The position numbers and the translations under genes are program-made. The notes beneath the pieces were generated by a model, which did no database searches, was not told the origin of the DNA, and worked only from the letters and a program-made list of their open reading frames with translations. Positions 16,759 to 26,486 of a stretch of 46,505 nucleotides of DNA are shown piece after piece; within the stretch, counting starts at the first letter, position 1; every line of letters starts with the position of its first letter. This stretch comes from an uncultured Lachnospiraceae bacterium (GTDB lineage Bacteria > Bacillota > Clostridia > Lachnospirales > Lachnospiraceae), in the NCBI GenBank assembly GCA_902762905.1, contig CACWQE010000017.1, positions 1 to 46,505 of the forward strand, read 5' to 3'.

Positions 16759-16859
16759 TCTTATATGCTATCCCTTCTATATATAATGTTATTGTTTGCA
16801 TTCCTGTAAGAATTATAGATGGAATGGCGTTATATTTCAAGAGTAAGTATTGGTTTGCA

Positions 16860-16889
16860 TTGTTTTTGCAAGGAATTATATGCTATAAT
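16860..16889 (+). promoter_or_regulatory. Promoter of the 758-residue protein gene
   Basis: An extended -10, TGCTATAAT (box TATAAT at 16884-16889), has a -35-like TTGTTT at 16860-16865, 18 bases upstream. The start at 16934 is about 38 bases beyond the expected transcript start, with GAGGAGG ahead of it. Confidence 0.6.
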
Positions 16890-16933
16890 GTACGCATGAG
16901 TGCGAGTGTGGTGTTTGCACGAGGAGGAACGGA

Positions 16934-19210
16934 ATGGAAATTGTACGATTAGGTCAGGGAGAACTGATTGCAAGGAAAAATGATACGGTGAAATGCTGGT
17001 ACATGATTCAGGATGGAACAGTGCTTCAGACATTTGGGGAAGCAAAGATACAGCTTGGAAGGAATGCGATTGTCGGTATTTTCGAGCGGGATATATACCA
17101 GTGTGATTATATTGCGCAGACAGATTGTGTGTTAGCGGAGTTTGTCTGTAATGGGGCACAGGATATTAAGAATATTTTGAAGGGGAAGGAGAAACTGCGC
17201 AGTCTGTTTTTGAAGACTGCGGTCGAACAGAGATATCAATTGCTTTGCTTATATACGGAACTTGAGAACCAGGCAAAGAATTTTCATATGTTTGTAGAGA
17301 CGATATATAATGATTATCTGACTCTTTGTAACCAATATCGCGTGGCTGAGATGCCATTTCCCAAAATGGAACATTTCAATGCATTGGAATTGCAACACAA
17401 AGCAGAAGCGTGGGAAGTTAGCAACAGTGTCAGTATTGCAAAGAAATATATGGCACAATATCTGCAATTGATGAGTCAGGATGATGGTATGACAATTGGT
17501 GTGATTATGGAAGCATCTGCACAGATGCGCCGATTTGCACAAGGTATTGGTGAGATGGAAGGGTATTTGTCTTATCACAAAGACATCATGCTGGCAAGAG
17601 GACAGAGTTGCCTGTTTAAGCTTTTCTTTGAATTAGCAGGGAAAGCATTGGAACAGGAGAAAGATGTTTCTTCTATATTAAAGGATATGAATCTTATGCT
17701 GAAAGTAGCAGCAAAATTAAAATTATATGATTCACAGCTTCTTGCTTACTATCAGGAGATATGTGATGGGTTAGAACATCGGATGCATATGGGAGCACAG
17801 TCACTGGATGCGTTGGAAGATGATATGATCGAAGAAGTGGATATCCGGCATGCGGATGGGATTGGTATCATTTTGGATTATGCCGGTTATGTGGGTGATG
17901 AGAAGGAGCAGATAAGAACTCTTTTGTTAGAGTATCGTGATCTTCCGGATATGTCATCTATGGAGGAACATGCCTACAAGACCAGAAAGAAAGTGGGAGT
18001 CGCCTTTTATGACATATACTACCGTGTGTTTATCCGGTCCATACAGGCGGGAGGCAATCTGAATCCGATCATCCGCATGTTTTTGAATTTTGGATTTGTC
18101 GACACCATGTTTACGGGAGAGGATAATGCGGCTTCTCTATATGAACTGGTATCACATTTGGATGTATGCGCATCCGAACATGTATATACGATATATCGGT
18201 GGCTGCGCTGTGTATACGATGGCAGTAAGCCGACCTCTAAGAATGAACTGGATATGGATTATGCCGAGTATTTAGCAGATCAGAAAAAGAATGGCAATCT
18301 GACGGCAGAACAGGTGAAAGCAGAATTGGAAAATGCAGAAAAACGTGTGGAATTTGAGATTCACAACATGTTTACAACAGTGAACAAGATTACATATGGC
18401 AGGGTGACAACATTTTGTCCGGTGCTCTGCGAGAAGGATCTGATCTATTCGTTAGAAAAGATGTTGGTGACGGCGGAGAAGATTGAGAATGCTATGAATG
18501 AGATCCGTAAGATTGACTATTCTGTCTTTTATCGGGAGGTTATGTTTTCAGATCCTGAGAAAGGAATTAATTGTGAGAAGATCATGAAGGAAGTCCTGCC
18601 GGATGTGATTCTGATGCCAAATGCCGGAACGAGGGGAATTATGTGGCAGGAGACATCTAGTAAACGCAGTAATACACCGGGCAGATTCATGTTCCCGATG
18701 TTTACAACTGCTGAACTACGGGATCTTGTAATAGCGGTTGTGGGTTCTTTCCGTTGGGAGATCTGCCGGAAAGTACAGGGAATCCATTGGAATGATGTAC
18801 GCGAGAAGTCGTTGACGGCAGAATACTGTACATATATGCAGTTTTATAAGAAGAATCGCGAATTGTCTGCGGATGCCAAAGAGAAAGTGAAGAGTATGCT
18901 GACGCGGGCGAAGAATAATTACCGGGAAGTGTTTGTGAGAGACTATATGAACTGGATCTTGTTTGAGGCGAAAGGAAGCTTCCGCCTGAATAAAGTAGCA
19001 AGAGATATTTTGGTAAGATATTGTCCGTTTGCCAAGTTGATTCGTATGGAGCTTATGGCGAATCCAATCTATCAAAGTTCGATGAACCGGTTTGAGGCAG
19101 AGAATAACCAGAAACTGCAGAAATGTCAGATGATATATAGCAAGTATGAGAAAGAAGGCGGTGTGATCACACCGGAGTTGAAGGAGAATCTTCTATTTTA
19201 TCAGATGTAG
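16934..19210 (+). CDS. Large protein with N-terminal cyclic-nucleotide-binding-like domain, unknown function
   Basis: I do not recognise a characterised homologue for this 758-residue protein. Residues 1 to about 110 look like a CRP-type beta-roll sensor domain: MEIVRLGQGELIARKNDTVK, WYMIQDGTV and GIFERDIYQ follow the cNMP-binding-domain pattern, but the Arg-containing phosphate-binding cassette is not evident, so nucleotide binding is unproven. The rest is mostly alpha-helical and soluble, with no transmembrane segment, helix-turn-helix or catalytic motif I can name. The methyltransferase gene follows within 20 bases, so they are probably co-transcribed. It may be a regulatory scaffold; that is a guess. 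Confidence 0.7.
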   Translation: MEIVRLGQGELIARKNDTVKCWYMIQDGTVLQTFGEAKIQLGRNAIVGIFERDIYQCDYIAQTDCVLAEFVCNGAQDIKNILKGKEKLRSLFLKTAVEQRYQLLCLYTELENQAKNFHMFVETIYNDYLTLCNQYRVAEMPFPKMEHFNALELQHKAEAWEVSNSVSIAKKYMAQYLQLMSQDDGMTIGVIMEASAQMRRFAQGIGEMEGYLSYHKDIMLARGQSCLFKLFFELAGKALEQEKDVSSILKDMNLMLKVAAKLKLYDSQLLAYYQEICDGLEHRMHMGAQSLDALEDDMIEEVDIRHADGIGIILDYAGYVGDEKEQIRTLLLEYRDLPDMSSMEEHAYKTRKKVGVAFYDIYYRVFIRSIQAGGNLNPIIRMFLNFGFVDTMFTGEDNAASLYELVSHLDVCASEHVYTIYRWLRCVYDGSKPTSKNELDMDYAEYLADQKKNGNLTAEQVKAELENAEKRVEFEIHNMFTTVNKITYGRVTTFCPVLCEKDLIYSLEKMLVTAEKIENAMNEIRKIDYSVFYREVMFSDPEKGINCEKIMKEVLPDVILMPNAGTRGIMWQETSSKRSNTPGRFMFPMFTTAELRDLVIAVVGSFRWEICRKVQGIHWNDVREKSLTAEYCTYMQFYKKNRELSADAKEKVKSMLTRAKNNYREVFVRDYMNWILFEAKGSFRLNKVARDILVRYCPFAKLIRMELMANPIYQSSMNRFEAENNQKLQKCQMIYSKYEKEGGVITPELKENLLFYQM

Positions 19211-19228
19211 AATGTGGAGGACACAGAT

Positions 19229-20458
19229 ATGTTGAGCGTATCGGAATGTGAATTATTAGAACAAGCGTTACAGCAATTGCCGGAGAAAGTAGTGCTGAGT
19301 AATTTAAGGGACAAGACTTATAGATATAAGAAGACTGTGATTCGCAAGATGGTCATACGGAAACAACCGGTGTATCAGGTGGAACGCTTTACAGAAAAAC
19401 AGGTGTTTCATGAGAATATACCACTTCCAGATCTTGAGAAAACCGTGCTGCAATGGTTCCCGGATGTGTACGGACAGATGAATGTGTTTGGACAAGAAGG
19501 GCAGAGTGACTTTAAAGTAACCAAGAAAGGAAAAATGTTATCCAATCATGTGGCGGCATCAACATTGGCGAGAAAGGACAATCCGGCTGATCGTTCACAT
19601 GCTGTGATCAGACCGGAAGGGGAACTGTTAGGGCATAACCGGAAGAAGCATTATTTGTTAGAAGAAGGACAAGTGATTCCTCCGCTTGTGGATCTTGGCA
19701 TTTTTACAAAAGATGGAAAGATTGTCCGCAGTATGTATGATAAGTACAAACAGATCAATCGATTTTTGGAAATGGTAGAAGATGTGGTGAAGGATTATCC
19801 GAATCGGGAGCATATGCATATCATTGATTTTGGATGTGGCAAATCCTACCTTACATTTATTCTGTACTATTATCTGACTGAATTGAAAGGATATCAGGTG
19901 CATATGACGGGGTTAGACCTCAAGGAGGATGTGATTCGGACATGCAATGAGACGGCGAAGAAATATCATTATGAGAATCTGCATTTTGAATTAGGAGATA
20001 TCAATGGATATCAGACAACCGAACCGGTCGATATGGTAGTGACGCTGCACGCTTGTGACACAGCTACAGATTATGCACTTTATAATGCAATTCAATGGAA
20101 TGCCGGAATCATTTTATCAGTGCCATGCTGTCAGAAGGAGATTAACCGGCAGATAACCAGCGAGGATTTGTCGATTCTTACCAGATATGGCATTGTGAAG
20201 GAGAGAATGTCTGCACTGATCACAGATGCGGTCCGTGCCAATGTGCTGGAATATTGTGGGTATAAGACGCAGCTTTTAGAGTTTGTCGATTTTGCAAGTT
20301 CGCCAAAGAATATATTGATCCGTGCGGTGAAGAGAAACGGGTCAGAAGTAAGACGGGAGAAAGCACGTCAGGAGATTGAGAATGTGCTGCGGGAATTTCG
20401 GATTCAGCAGACTCTGGCAACCATGATCCTGAAGGAAGAGAACAGCGAACATGATTAG
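19229..20458 (+). CDS. SAM-dependent methyltransferase, Methyltransf_32/GSTCD type
   Basis: At about 409 residues this protein has an N-terminal alpha/beta region and a SAM domain with motif I HIIDFGCGKSYLTFILYYYL. Later motifs are VVTLHACDTATDYAL and ILSVPCCQKEIN; the Asp and the paired Cys after Pro are characteristic of the Methyltransf_32 family that includes the GSTCD C-terminal domain. The substrate is unknown, perhaps RNA. A GTG start at 19214 is open, but GGAGG (19216-19220) sits inside that extension and is 8 bases from ATG 19229, so I choose 19229. It lies just after the 758-residue gene. Confidence 0.82.
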   Translation: MLSVSECELLEQALQQLPEKVVLSNLRDKTYRYKKTVIRKMVIRKQPVYQVERFTEKQVFHENIPLPDLEKTVLQWFPDVYGQMNVFGQEGQSDFKVTKKGKMLSNHVAASTLARKDNPADRSHAVIRPEGELLGHNRKKHYLLEEGQVIPPLVDLGIFTKDGKIVRSMYDKYKQINRFLEMVEDVVKDYPNREHMHIIDFGCGKSYLTFILYYYLTELKGYQVHMTGLDLKEDVIRTCNETAKKYHYENLHFELGDINGYQTTEPVDMVVTLHACDTATDYALYNAIQWNAGIILSVPCCQKEINRQITSEDLSILTRYGIVKERMSALITDAVRANVLEYCGYKTQLLEFVDFASSPKNILIRAVKRNGSEVRREKARQEIENVLREFRIQQTLATMILKEENSEHD

Positions 20459-20485
20459 AAAAGGAATGGATAGGGAACAGGTCAG

Positions 20486-21355
20486 ATGAACTTACAAAGA
20501 AGCGTATGTAAAAAGATAGGAATGCTCTGTTATGTCGTCATGGTGATTGCAGTATTATCGCCACTTCCTGTATTTGCCAAAAATAAGATTTCTGTTTCAG
20601 TAGATGCAAAAAGGGCGATCATCATGGATATGGAGACGGAGGAGGTACTTTATGGCAAACATATCCGGGAAAAGTGTGAGAATGCCAGTACGACCAAATT
20701 ATTGACAGCAATTACAGCAGTGGAGCAGACGTCATTAAAGAAGAAAGTACAGATCTCTGGAAATGTGATTCGGACGGAACCGACCTGCTATCGGTTCCGA
20801 CAGGGAGATACTTACTATATGAAAGAATTGCTTCATGCCACGTTGATCATGTCGGCAAATGATGCAGCGGTTGCTGTAGCGGAAGGCAGCAGCGGGAGTG
20901 TGAATCATTTTTTGAAACAGGCAAATGCCAAGGCAAAGAAGATTGGCTGTAAGAATACGCATTTTGTCACAGTGAATGGACTACATACAGGTCAGAAACA
21001 TTATACAACAGCATACGACATGGCAAAGATTACAAAGTATGCATATAATATTCCACAACTTCGCAATATAATGAAGAAATCCAGCTATACAGTAAAGAGT
21101 ACTACCGGGAGAAAGAAAAAGGTGGAATCGACCAATGTTCTTTTGAAAAGTAAAAAATACTATTGTATTGGAAAGACAGGAACCGGTAGTGTTGCCAGGT
21201 ATTGTTTTGCGGGTGTGTATACTTATAAGAAACATCCGTATGTATTAGTTGTGTTCGGCTGCTCCAAAGAGGAGAACCGGTGGAAGGACATCAAACATAT
21301 GATCAATGCCTGCCGCAAGTATCAGAATCGGGCAGAACAGGCACAGATACAGTGA
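20486..21355 (+). CDS. D-alanyl-D-alanine carboxypeptidase (low-molecular-weight PBP, DacF-like)
   Basis: The enzyme trims the terminal D-Ala from peptidoglycan pentapeptides outside the membrane. An N-terminal signal peptide (residues 1 to about 31, ending PVFA) precedes the active-site motifs S68-T-T-K71, SAND (SxN) and GKTGTG (KTG). The mature part is about 255 residues, shorter than classical DacA because it has no C-terminal beta-sandwich or membrane-anchor helix, so it may be secreted or held by other contacts. The ribosome binding site is weak (GGGAACAGG). It is the last gene before the ribosomal cluster. Confidence 0.9.
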   Translation: MNLQRSVCKKIGMLCYVVMVIAVLSPLPVFAKNKISVSVDAKRAIIMDMETEEVLYGKHIREKCENASTTKLLTAITAVEQTSLKKKVQISGNVIRTEPTCYRFRQGDTYYMKELLHATLIMSANDAAVAVAEGSSGSVNHFLKQANAKAKKIGCKNTHFVTVNGLHTGQKHYTTAYDMAKITKYAYNIPQLRNIMKKSSYTVKSTTGRKKKVESTNVLLKSKKYYCIGKTGTGSVARYCFAGVYTYKKHPYVLVVFGCSKEENRWKDIKHMINACRKYQNRAEQAQIQ

Positions 21356-21410
21356 TTTGAGATTGTACAGATAAAAATACAATTTTTTTTGTAAATTACA
21401 CAAAAAACAC

Positions 21411-21439
21411 TTGCATTCACGGAAAACATAGAGTATACT
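21411..21439 (+). promoter_or_regulatory. Promoter of the S10 operon
   Basis: TTGCAT (21411-21416) and TATACT (21434-21439) are 17 bases apart. Transcription should start near 21446, giving a leader of about 240 nt before rpsJ. Confidence 0.75.
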
Positions 21440-21445
21440 AGCACT

Positions 21446-21684
21446 TGCTGTGACATTGATAGCGTAGAAGCGTGAGGTTGCTACCCAGTGTGGTAGGTTT
21501 TCCGTGGAGCGAATGTCAAGTTAAGAAACTGACGACAAGTCACTGTACGAATAACGATCCTTGAATGGAGATGACGTGTGAAAGTTATGTTCTTAATGCT
21601 TCAAAACATGACACGCACGGGAGAGTGTACAGTCACCACTTGTCGTACCTATCAAATAAGTGCGAAAAGGAGGCGGCTTTTTTT
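21446..21684 (+). ncRNA. Structured S10 operon leader RNA (candidate cis-regulator)
   Basis: Two hairpin domains can be read directly. Domain 1 is closed by TGACATT (21451-21457) with AATGTCA (21512-21518) and contains CTACC/GGTAG (21481-21485, 21492-21496). Domain 2 is closed by CGACAAGT (21533-21540) with ACTTGTCG (21638-21645), continues with ACTGTAC (21542-21548) with GTACAGT (21627-21633), and encloses a hairpin GTTATGTT (21584-21591) with AACATGAC (21605-21612). An AAGGAGG ribosome binding site follows at 21667-21673. The length and pairing suggest autogenous control by a ribosomal protein, as L4 does in E. coli, but this fold is not one I can assign to a named family. Confidence 0.6.
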
Positions 21685-22002
21685 ATGGCAAACCAGGTAA
21701 TGAGAATTACACTTAAGGCGTATGATCACAAATTAATCGATCAGGCTGCAGCAAACATTATTGATACTGTTAAGAAGACAGGTGCAAAGGTTTCTGGTCC
21801 TGTACCAATGCCTACTAAGATTGAGAGAGTTACAATTCTTAGAGCAGTTCATAAGTACAAAGATTCTAGAGAGCAGTTTGAGCAGAGAACTCACAAGAGA
21901 TTGATCGACGTGATTGCACCAACTCAGAAGACAATCGACGCATTACAGAAGTTAGATATGTCTGCTGGCGTTTACATCGACGTAAAGATGAAAGCAAAAT
22001 AA
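21685..22002 (+). CDS. rpsJ: 30S ribosomal protein S10
   Basis: The 105-residue S10 is part of the 30S head and, as NusE, of the antitermination complex. [17 protein letters not shown] and the later [10 protein letters not shown] are family-typical. ATG 21685 follows AAGGAGG at 21667-21673; an open extension back to 21565 lies in the leader RNA and is rejected. It is the first gene of the S10 operon, followed by a 124-base gap before rplC. Confidence 0.97.
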   Translation: MANQVMRITLKAYDHKLIDQAAANIIDTVKKTGAKVSGPVPMPTKIERVTILRAVHKYKDSREQFEQRTHKRLIDVIAPTQKTIDALQKLDMSAGVYIDVKMKAK

Positions 22003-22126
22003 TTCGTGAACAGGATTCACAACAACATTTAATATGTAAGTACAGTAAAACCTAATGGGCTTTAAGCCAAATTTAGAATGATTGCCAAGGCAATCCGCTG
22101 TAGATTAATTAGGAGGAAATTTAATA
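22003..22126 (+). other. rpsJ-rplC intergenic region with small hairpins
   Basis: This 124-base gap is unusually long inside the S10 operon. It holds GTGAA-CAGGA-TTCAC, GGCTTTAAGCC, and the perfect palindrome GATTGCCAAGGCAATC near 22080-22096, then TAGGAGG before rplC. These may be RNA-processing or translation-control elements. There is no T-run, so termination is unlikely. Confidence 0.5.
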
Positions 22127-22813
22127 ATGAAGAAAGCGATTTTAGCTACAAAAGTCGGAATGACTCAAATCTTCAATGAAGATGGTGTATTAACACCAGT
22201 TACCGTATTACAGGCAGGACCTTGTGTAGTAACACAGGTTAAGACATTGGACAACGATGGATATGAAGCAATCCAGGTTGGTTACGGTGAGAAGAAAGAA
22301 AAAGTAACAACAAAAGATGTATCAGGCAAGAAAGTAATCAGAAATCCACATGGTGCTGGTAAAGCAGAAGTAGGACATTTCAAGAAGGCAAACACAACTC
22401 CAAAGCAGTTTGTTAGAGAGTTCAGAGTAGAGAATGTTGCTGATTATGTTGCTGGTGAGAGTGTGATCAAGGCTGATATCTTCGCTGAGGGAGATAAGAT
22501 TGATGTAACTGCTAAGTCAAAAGGTAAAGGATATGCAGGAGCAATCAAGAGACATGGTCTTCACACAGGTCCTAAGACACATGGTTCTAAATACCATCGT
22601 CATGCAGGTTCTAACGGTTGTGCAACAGATCCAGGTAAGGTCTTCAAGGGTAAGAAGATGGCTGGACATATGGGTGCTGTTCGAGTAACTGTTCAGAACT
22701 TAGAGATTGTTAAGATAGATGCAGAGAATGACGTTATCTTAGTTAAGGGTTCTGTACCTGGTCCTAAGAAGTCATTGGTTATGATTAAAGAAACCGTAAA
22801 GAGCGGTAAGTAA
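22127..22813 (+). CDS. rplC: 50S ribosomal protein L3
   Basis: L3 is an early-assembly 23S rRNA binder that reaches the peptidyl-transferase centre. [18 protein letters not shown] at the N-terminus is typical of the family, and [20 protein letters not shown] is the conserved central loop. At 228 residues it is about 15-20 longer than the E. coli protein, with a small insertion around residues 50-75. TAGGAGG precedes the ATG. rplD follows after 23 bases. Confidence 0.97.
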   Translation: MKKAILATKVGMTQIFNEDGVLTPVTVLQAGPCVVTQVKTLDNDGYEAIQVGYGEKKEKVTTKDVSGKKVIRNPHGAGKAEVGHFKKANTTPKQFVREFRVENVADYVAGESVIKADIFAEGDKIDVTAKSKGKGYAGAIKRHGLHTGPKTHGSKYHRHAGSNGCATDPGKVFKGKKMAGHMGAVRVTVQNLEIVKIDAENDVILVKGSVPGPKKSLVMIKETVKSGK

Positions 22814-22836
22814 TCTGTAGGAAGGAGGAAATTAGA

Positions 22837-23457
22837 ATGGCAACAGTAGCTGTTTACAATACCGAAGGTAAGGAAGTAGATAAGTTAGAGCTTAACGATG
22901 CCGTATTCGGTGTAGAAATAAATGAGCATTTAGTTCACATGGCAGTTGTAGCGCAGTTAGCAAACAAGCGTCAGGGAACTCAGAGCGCTAAGACACGTGC
23001 AGAAGTACGTGGAGGCGGAAGAAAACCTTGGAGACAAAAAGGAACTGGTCATGCTAGACAGGGTTCTACAAGATCTCCTCAGTGGACAGGTGGTGGAGTA
23101 GTATTCGCACCAAAGCCAAGAGATTACTCTATGAAGTTAAATAAGAAAGAGAAAGCAAATGCGATCAAGTCTGTATTAACTTCTAAGGTAAATGAAGAGA
23201 AGTTCATCGTATTAGATGAGTTCAAGTTAGATGAGATTAAGACAAAGAAGTTTGTAGAGGTTATGAATAACCTTGAGGTTGCAAAAGCATTGGTTGTAAC
23301 AAAAGATAACGATCAGAACATCGTATTATCTGCAAAGAACGTTCCTGATGTGAAGACAGCTCTTACAAACACAATTAACGTATATGACATTCTTAAGTAT
23401 GACACCGTTGTTATCACTAAGGATGCTGTAGCAGCAATCGAGGAGGTGTACGCATAA
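22837..23457 (+). CDS. rplD: 50S ribosomal protein L4
   Basis: L4 binds domain I of 23S rRNA and lines the exit tunnel; in E. coli it also represses its own S10 operon. The 206-residue protein contains the conserved tunnel-loop region [20 protein letters not shown] followed by [17 protein letters not shown]. Its stop overlaps the rplW start by one base (TAATG), so translation should be coupled. GAAGGAGG precedes the start. Confidence 0.97.
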   Translation: MATVAVYNTEGKEVDKLELNDAVFGVEINEHLVHMAVVAQLANKRQGTQSAKTRAEVRGGGRKPWRQKGTGHARQGSTRSPQWTGGGVVFAPKPRDYSMKLNKKEKANAIKSVLTSKVNEEKFIVLDEFKLDEIKTKKFVEVMNNLEVAKALVVTKDNDQNIVLSAKNVPDVKTALTNTINVYDILKYDTVVITKDAVAAIEEVYA

Positions 23458-23756
23458 TGGCAAACATTCAATATTATGACGTAATTCAGAAGCCTATCAT
23501 TACTGAGAAGTCTATGGACGCTATGGCTGAGAAGAAATATACATTTCAGGTTCATCCAGAAGCAAACAAGACTATGATCAAAGAAGCTGTTGAGAAGATG
23601 TTCGAAGGAACAAAGGTTGCTAAGGTAAACACAATGAATCTTGATGGTAAGACCAAGAGACGTGGAATGGTTTACGGTAAGACTGCTAAGGCTAAGAAAG
23701 CAATCGTTCAGTTGACAGCAGACAGCAAAGATATTGAGATCTTTGAAGGTTTATAA
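23457..23756 (+). CDS. rplW: 50S ribosomal protein L23
   Basis: This 99-residue protein sits at the tunnel exit and forms the docking site for trigger factor and [23 protein letters not shown] is the conserved N-terminal part, followed by [20 protein letters not shown]. The start overlaps the last base of rplD. A 60-base spacer separates it from rplB. Confidence 0.97.
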   Translation: MANIQYYDVIQKPIITEKSMDAMAEKKYTFQVHPEANKTMIKEAVEKMFEGTKVAKVNTMNLDGKTKRRGMVYGKTAKAKKAIVQLTADSKDIEIFEGL

Positions 23757-23816
23757 AATATAACATTCATACGCATGCAAGCGTGATAATAAATGCAGTT
23801 CGAAAGGAGAAAGAAA

Positions 23817-24659
23817 ATGGGAATTAAAACATATAACCCATATACACCTTCCAGAAGAAATATGACTGGTTTGGATTTCGATGTAATCACTAAGACTACT
23901 CCAGAGAAATCCCTTACAACTTCATTAAAGAAGACAGCTGGTCGTAACAATCAGGGAAAGATTACAGTAAGACACCATGGTGGTGGATCTAGAAGAAAAT
24001 ACAGAATTATCGACTTCAAGAGAAGAAAAGACGATATTCCAGCAACCGTTGTTTCTATCGAGTACGATCCTAACAGAACAGCTAACATCGCATTGATCAG
24101 CTATGCTGACGGTGAGAAAGCTTATATCTTAGCTCCTGTTGGATTACAGGTTGGAGACAAGGTTATGAATGGTGCAAATGCTGACATCAAAGTTGGTAAC
24201 TGCTTACCATTAGAAGCAATTCCGGTTGGTACTGAGGTACACAACATTGAATTATATCCAGGCAAGGGTGGACAGTTGGTTCGTTCTGCTGGTAACTCAG
24301 CACAGCTTATGGCTAAGGAAGGCAAGTATGCAACACTTCGTTTGCCATCAGGCGAGATGAGAATGGTTCCAATCATTGCACGTGCAACAGTTGGACAGGT
24401 TGGTAATATTGAGCACGGCCTTGTTAATATTGGTAAGGCTGGACGTAAGCGTCATATGGGTATCAGACCTACAGTTCGTGGTTCCGTAATGAACCCTAAC
24501 GACCATCCACACGGTGGTGGTGAAGGTAAGACTAGTATCGGTAGACCAGGTCCATGTACTCCATGGGGTAAACCGGCACTCGGACTTAAGACACGTAAGA
24601 AGAATAAGCATTCTAACAAGATGATCGTTAGAACAAGAGACGGTAAGAGTATTAAATAA
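23817..24659 (+). CDS. rplB: 50S ribosomal protein L2
   Basis: L2 helps join the subunits and supports the peptidyl-transferase centre. At 280 residues it has normal length. The family's conserved C-terminal stretch includes [20 protein letters not shown], with the His essential for activity. The chosen ATG 23817 follows GAAAGGAG; an in-frame ATG at 23793 adds eight residues (MQFERRKK) encoded by the ribosome-binding-site region and is rejected. Confidence 0.97.
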   Translation: MGIKTYNPYTPSRRNMTGLDFDVITKTTPEKSLTTSLKKTAGRNNQGKITVRHHGGGSRRKYRIIDFKRRKDDIPATVVSIEYDPNRTANIALISYADGEKAYILAPVGLQVGDKVMNGANADIKVGNCLPLEAIPVGTEVHNIELYPGKGGQLVRSAGNSAQLMAKEGKYATLRLPSGEMRMVPIIARATVGQVGNIEHGLVNIGKAGRKRHMGIRPTVRGSVMNPNDHPHGGGEGKTSIGRPGPCTPWGKPALGLKTRKKNKHSNKMIVRTRDGKSIK

Positions 24660-24677
24660 TTTAAGGAGGTTTGACAT

Positions 24678-24959
24678 ATGGCTCGTTCACTTAAAAAAGG
24701 ACCATTTGCAGATGAGCATTTGCTTAAGAAAGTCGATGCTATGAATGCTAGTAATGACAAGCAGGTTATTAAGACCTGGTCTCGTCGTTCTACTATCTTT
24801 CCTAGCTTCGTAGGACATACAATTGCAGTTTATGACGGAAGAAGACATGTGCCTGTATATGTTACAGAGGATATGGTTGGTCACAAACTTGGTGAGTTTG
24901 TTGCTACTAGAACATACAGAGGACATGGCAAGGACGAAAAGAAATCAAAACTTAGATAA
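24678..24959 (+). CDS. rpsS: 30S ribosomal protein S19
   Basis: The 93-residue S19 binds 16S rRNA in the head with S13. [16 protein letters not shown] and [20 protein letters not shown] are diagnostic. AAGGAGG lies upstream; rplV follows after 25 bases. Confidence 0.97.
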   Translation: MARSLKKGPFADEHLLKKVDAMNASNDKQVIKTWSRRSTIFPSFVGHTIAVYDGRRHVPVYVTEDMVGHKLGEFVATRTYRGHGKDEKKSKLR

Positions 24960-24984
24960 TCAGATTTGAAAGGAGGGTTCATCC

Positions 24985-25371
24985 ATGGCAAAAGGACATA
25001 GATCCCAGATTAAAAGAGAAAGAAATGCAAATAAGGATACAAGACCTTCAGCTAAGGTTTCTTACGCTAGAGTTTCTGTAACCAAAGCATGTTTCGTTTT
25101 AGATGCCATCAGAGGTAAGGATGTACAGACTGCACTTGCTATCTTAGCTTACAATCCAAGATATGCATCAAGTGTAATAGAGAAGTTATTAAAGTCAGCA
25201 ATTGCTAACGCTGAGAATAACAACGGAATGAAGATGGAAGACCTTTATATTGCAGAGTGTTATGCAAATAAGGGACCAACAATGAAGAGAATTCAACCAA
25301 GAGCACAGGGTAGAGCTTATAGAATCGAGAAGAGAACAAGCCATATCACAATCGTGCTTGATGAAAGATAA
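24985..25371 (+). CDS. rplV: 50S ribosomal protein L22
   Basis: The 128-residue L22 has an extended loop lining the nascent-chain tunnel, a site of macrolide-resistance mutations. [24 protein letters not shown] sequence near residues 20-40 and the C-terminal [20 protein letters not shown] are conserved. It has a short basic N-terminal extension ([17 protein letters not shown]). AAAGGAGGG precedes the start. Confidence 0.96.
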   Translation: MAKGHRSQIKRERNANKDTRPSAKVSYARVSVTKACFVLDAIRGKDVQTALAILAYNPRYASSVIEKLLKSAIANAENNNGMKMEDLYIAECYANKGPTMKRIQPRAQGRAYRIEKRTSHITIVLDER

Positions 25372-25382
25372 GGAGGCAAATA

Positions 25383-26048
25383 ATGGGACAGAAAGTAAAT
25401 CCTCATGGTTTGAGAGTCGGCGTCATCAAGGATTGGAATTCTAGATGGTATGCTGATACAAAAGATGGTGAATTTGCAAACAACTTAGTAGAAGATAATA
25501 CAATTCGTAAGTTCCTCAAGAAGAGACTTTACAGTGCTCAGGTTTCTAAGATTGAGATCGAGAGAGCATCTGATAGATTGAAAGTTATCATTTACACAGC
25601 TAAGCCTGGCGTTGTAATTGGTAAGGGTGGTTCTGAGATCGAAGCACTCAAGAAAGAAGTTGCAAAGTTAACAGACAAGAAGTTAATGGTTGACGTTAAG
25701 GAAGTTAAGAGACCAGATGCAGATGCTCAGTTAGTAGCTGAGAACATTGCAGCACAGTTAGAGAACCGTATCTCTTTCCGTCGTGCAATGAAGTCTTGCA
25801 TGGGCAGAACAATGAAGACTGGAGCATTAGGAATTAAGACTTCTGTTTCTGGACGTTTAGGTGGTGCTGATATGGCTCGTACAGAGTTCTACAGTGATGG
25901 AACAATTCCTCTTCAGACACTTCGTGCAGATATTGACTATGGTTTCGCTGAGGCTAACACAACTTATGGTAAGGTTGGTGTTAAGACTTGGATTTATCAT
26001 GGTGAAGTACTTCCAACTAAGAACAATAAGGAAGGGAGCGATAAATAA
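25383..26048 (+). CDS. rpsC: 30S ribosomal protein S3
   Basis: The 221-residue S3 lies at the mRNA entry channel. [20 protein letters not shown] is the conserved N-terminus. The KH domain contains [17 protein letters not shown], and the C-terminal domain [14 protein letters not shown]. rplP begins at the very next base, so the two genes are tightly coupled. Confidence 0.97.
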   Translation: MGQKVNPHGLRVGVIKDWNSRWYADTKDGEFANNLVEDNTIRKFLKKRLYSAQVSKIEIERASDRLKVIIYTAKPGVVIGKGGSEIEALKKEVAKLTDKKLMVDVKEVKRPDADAQLVAENIAAQLENRISFRRAMKSCMGRTMKTGALGIKTSVSGRLGGADMARTEFYSDGTIPLQTLRADIDYGFAEANTTYGKVGVKTWIYHGEVLPTKNNKEGSDK

Positions 26049-26486
26049 ATGTTAATGCCAAAAAGAACAAAACATAGAAAGCAGTTTAGAGGTTCTATGG
26101 CTGGTAAAGCTACTAGAGGTAACACAATCAGCAATGGTGAATATGGTATCGTTGCTTTAGAGCCAGCTTGGATTAAATCAAATCAGATCGAAGCAGCCCG
26201 TGTCGCTATGACTCGTTACGTAAAGCGTACTGGTAAAGTTTGGATTAAGATTTTCCCTGATAAGCCTTATACATCTAAGCCTATCGGTGTTCGTATGGGT
26301 AAAGGTAAAGGTAACGTAGAAGGATGGGTAGCAGTTGTTAAGCCTGGTCGTGTAATGTTCGAGATCGCAGGTGTTCCAGAGGAGACTGCAAAGGAAGCAT
26401 TGAGACTTGCAACTCATAAGTTACCTATTAAGTGTAAGATTGTTTCGAAAGCAGATTTAGAAGGAGGTGCAGGCAGTGAAAACTAA
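26049..26486 (+). CDS. rplP: 50S ribosomal protein L16
   Basis: L16 stabilises A-site tRNA binding and is added late in 50S assembly. The 145-residue protein begins [15 protein letters not shown]; the ATG at 26055 (MPKRTK) is an alternative start. The central [19 protein letters not shown] and C-terminal [16 protein letters not shown] are typical. Its end overlaps rpmC by 11 bases. Confidence 0.97.
   Translation: MLMPKRTKHRKQFRGSMAGKATRGNTISNGEYGIVALEPAWIKSNQIEAARVAMTRYVKRTGKVWIKIFPDKPYTSKPIGVRMGKGKGNVEGWVAVVKPGRVMFEIAGVPEETAKEALRLATHKLPIKCKIVSKADLEGGAGSEN

Noticed and set aside
21565..21684. N-terminal extension of S10
   Set aside because: It lies in the structured leader RNA, and the AAGGAGG site sits just before ATG 21685, which gives a normal S10.
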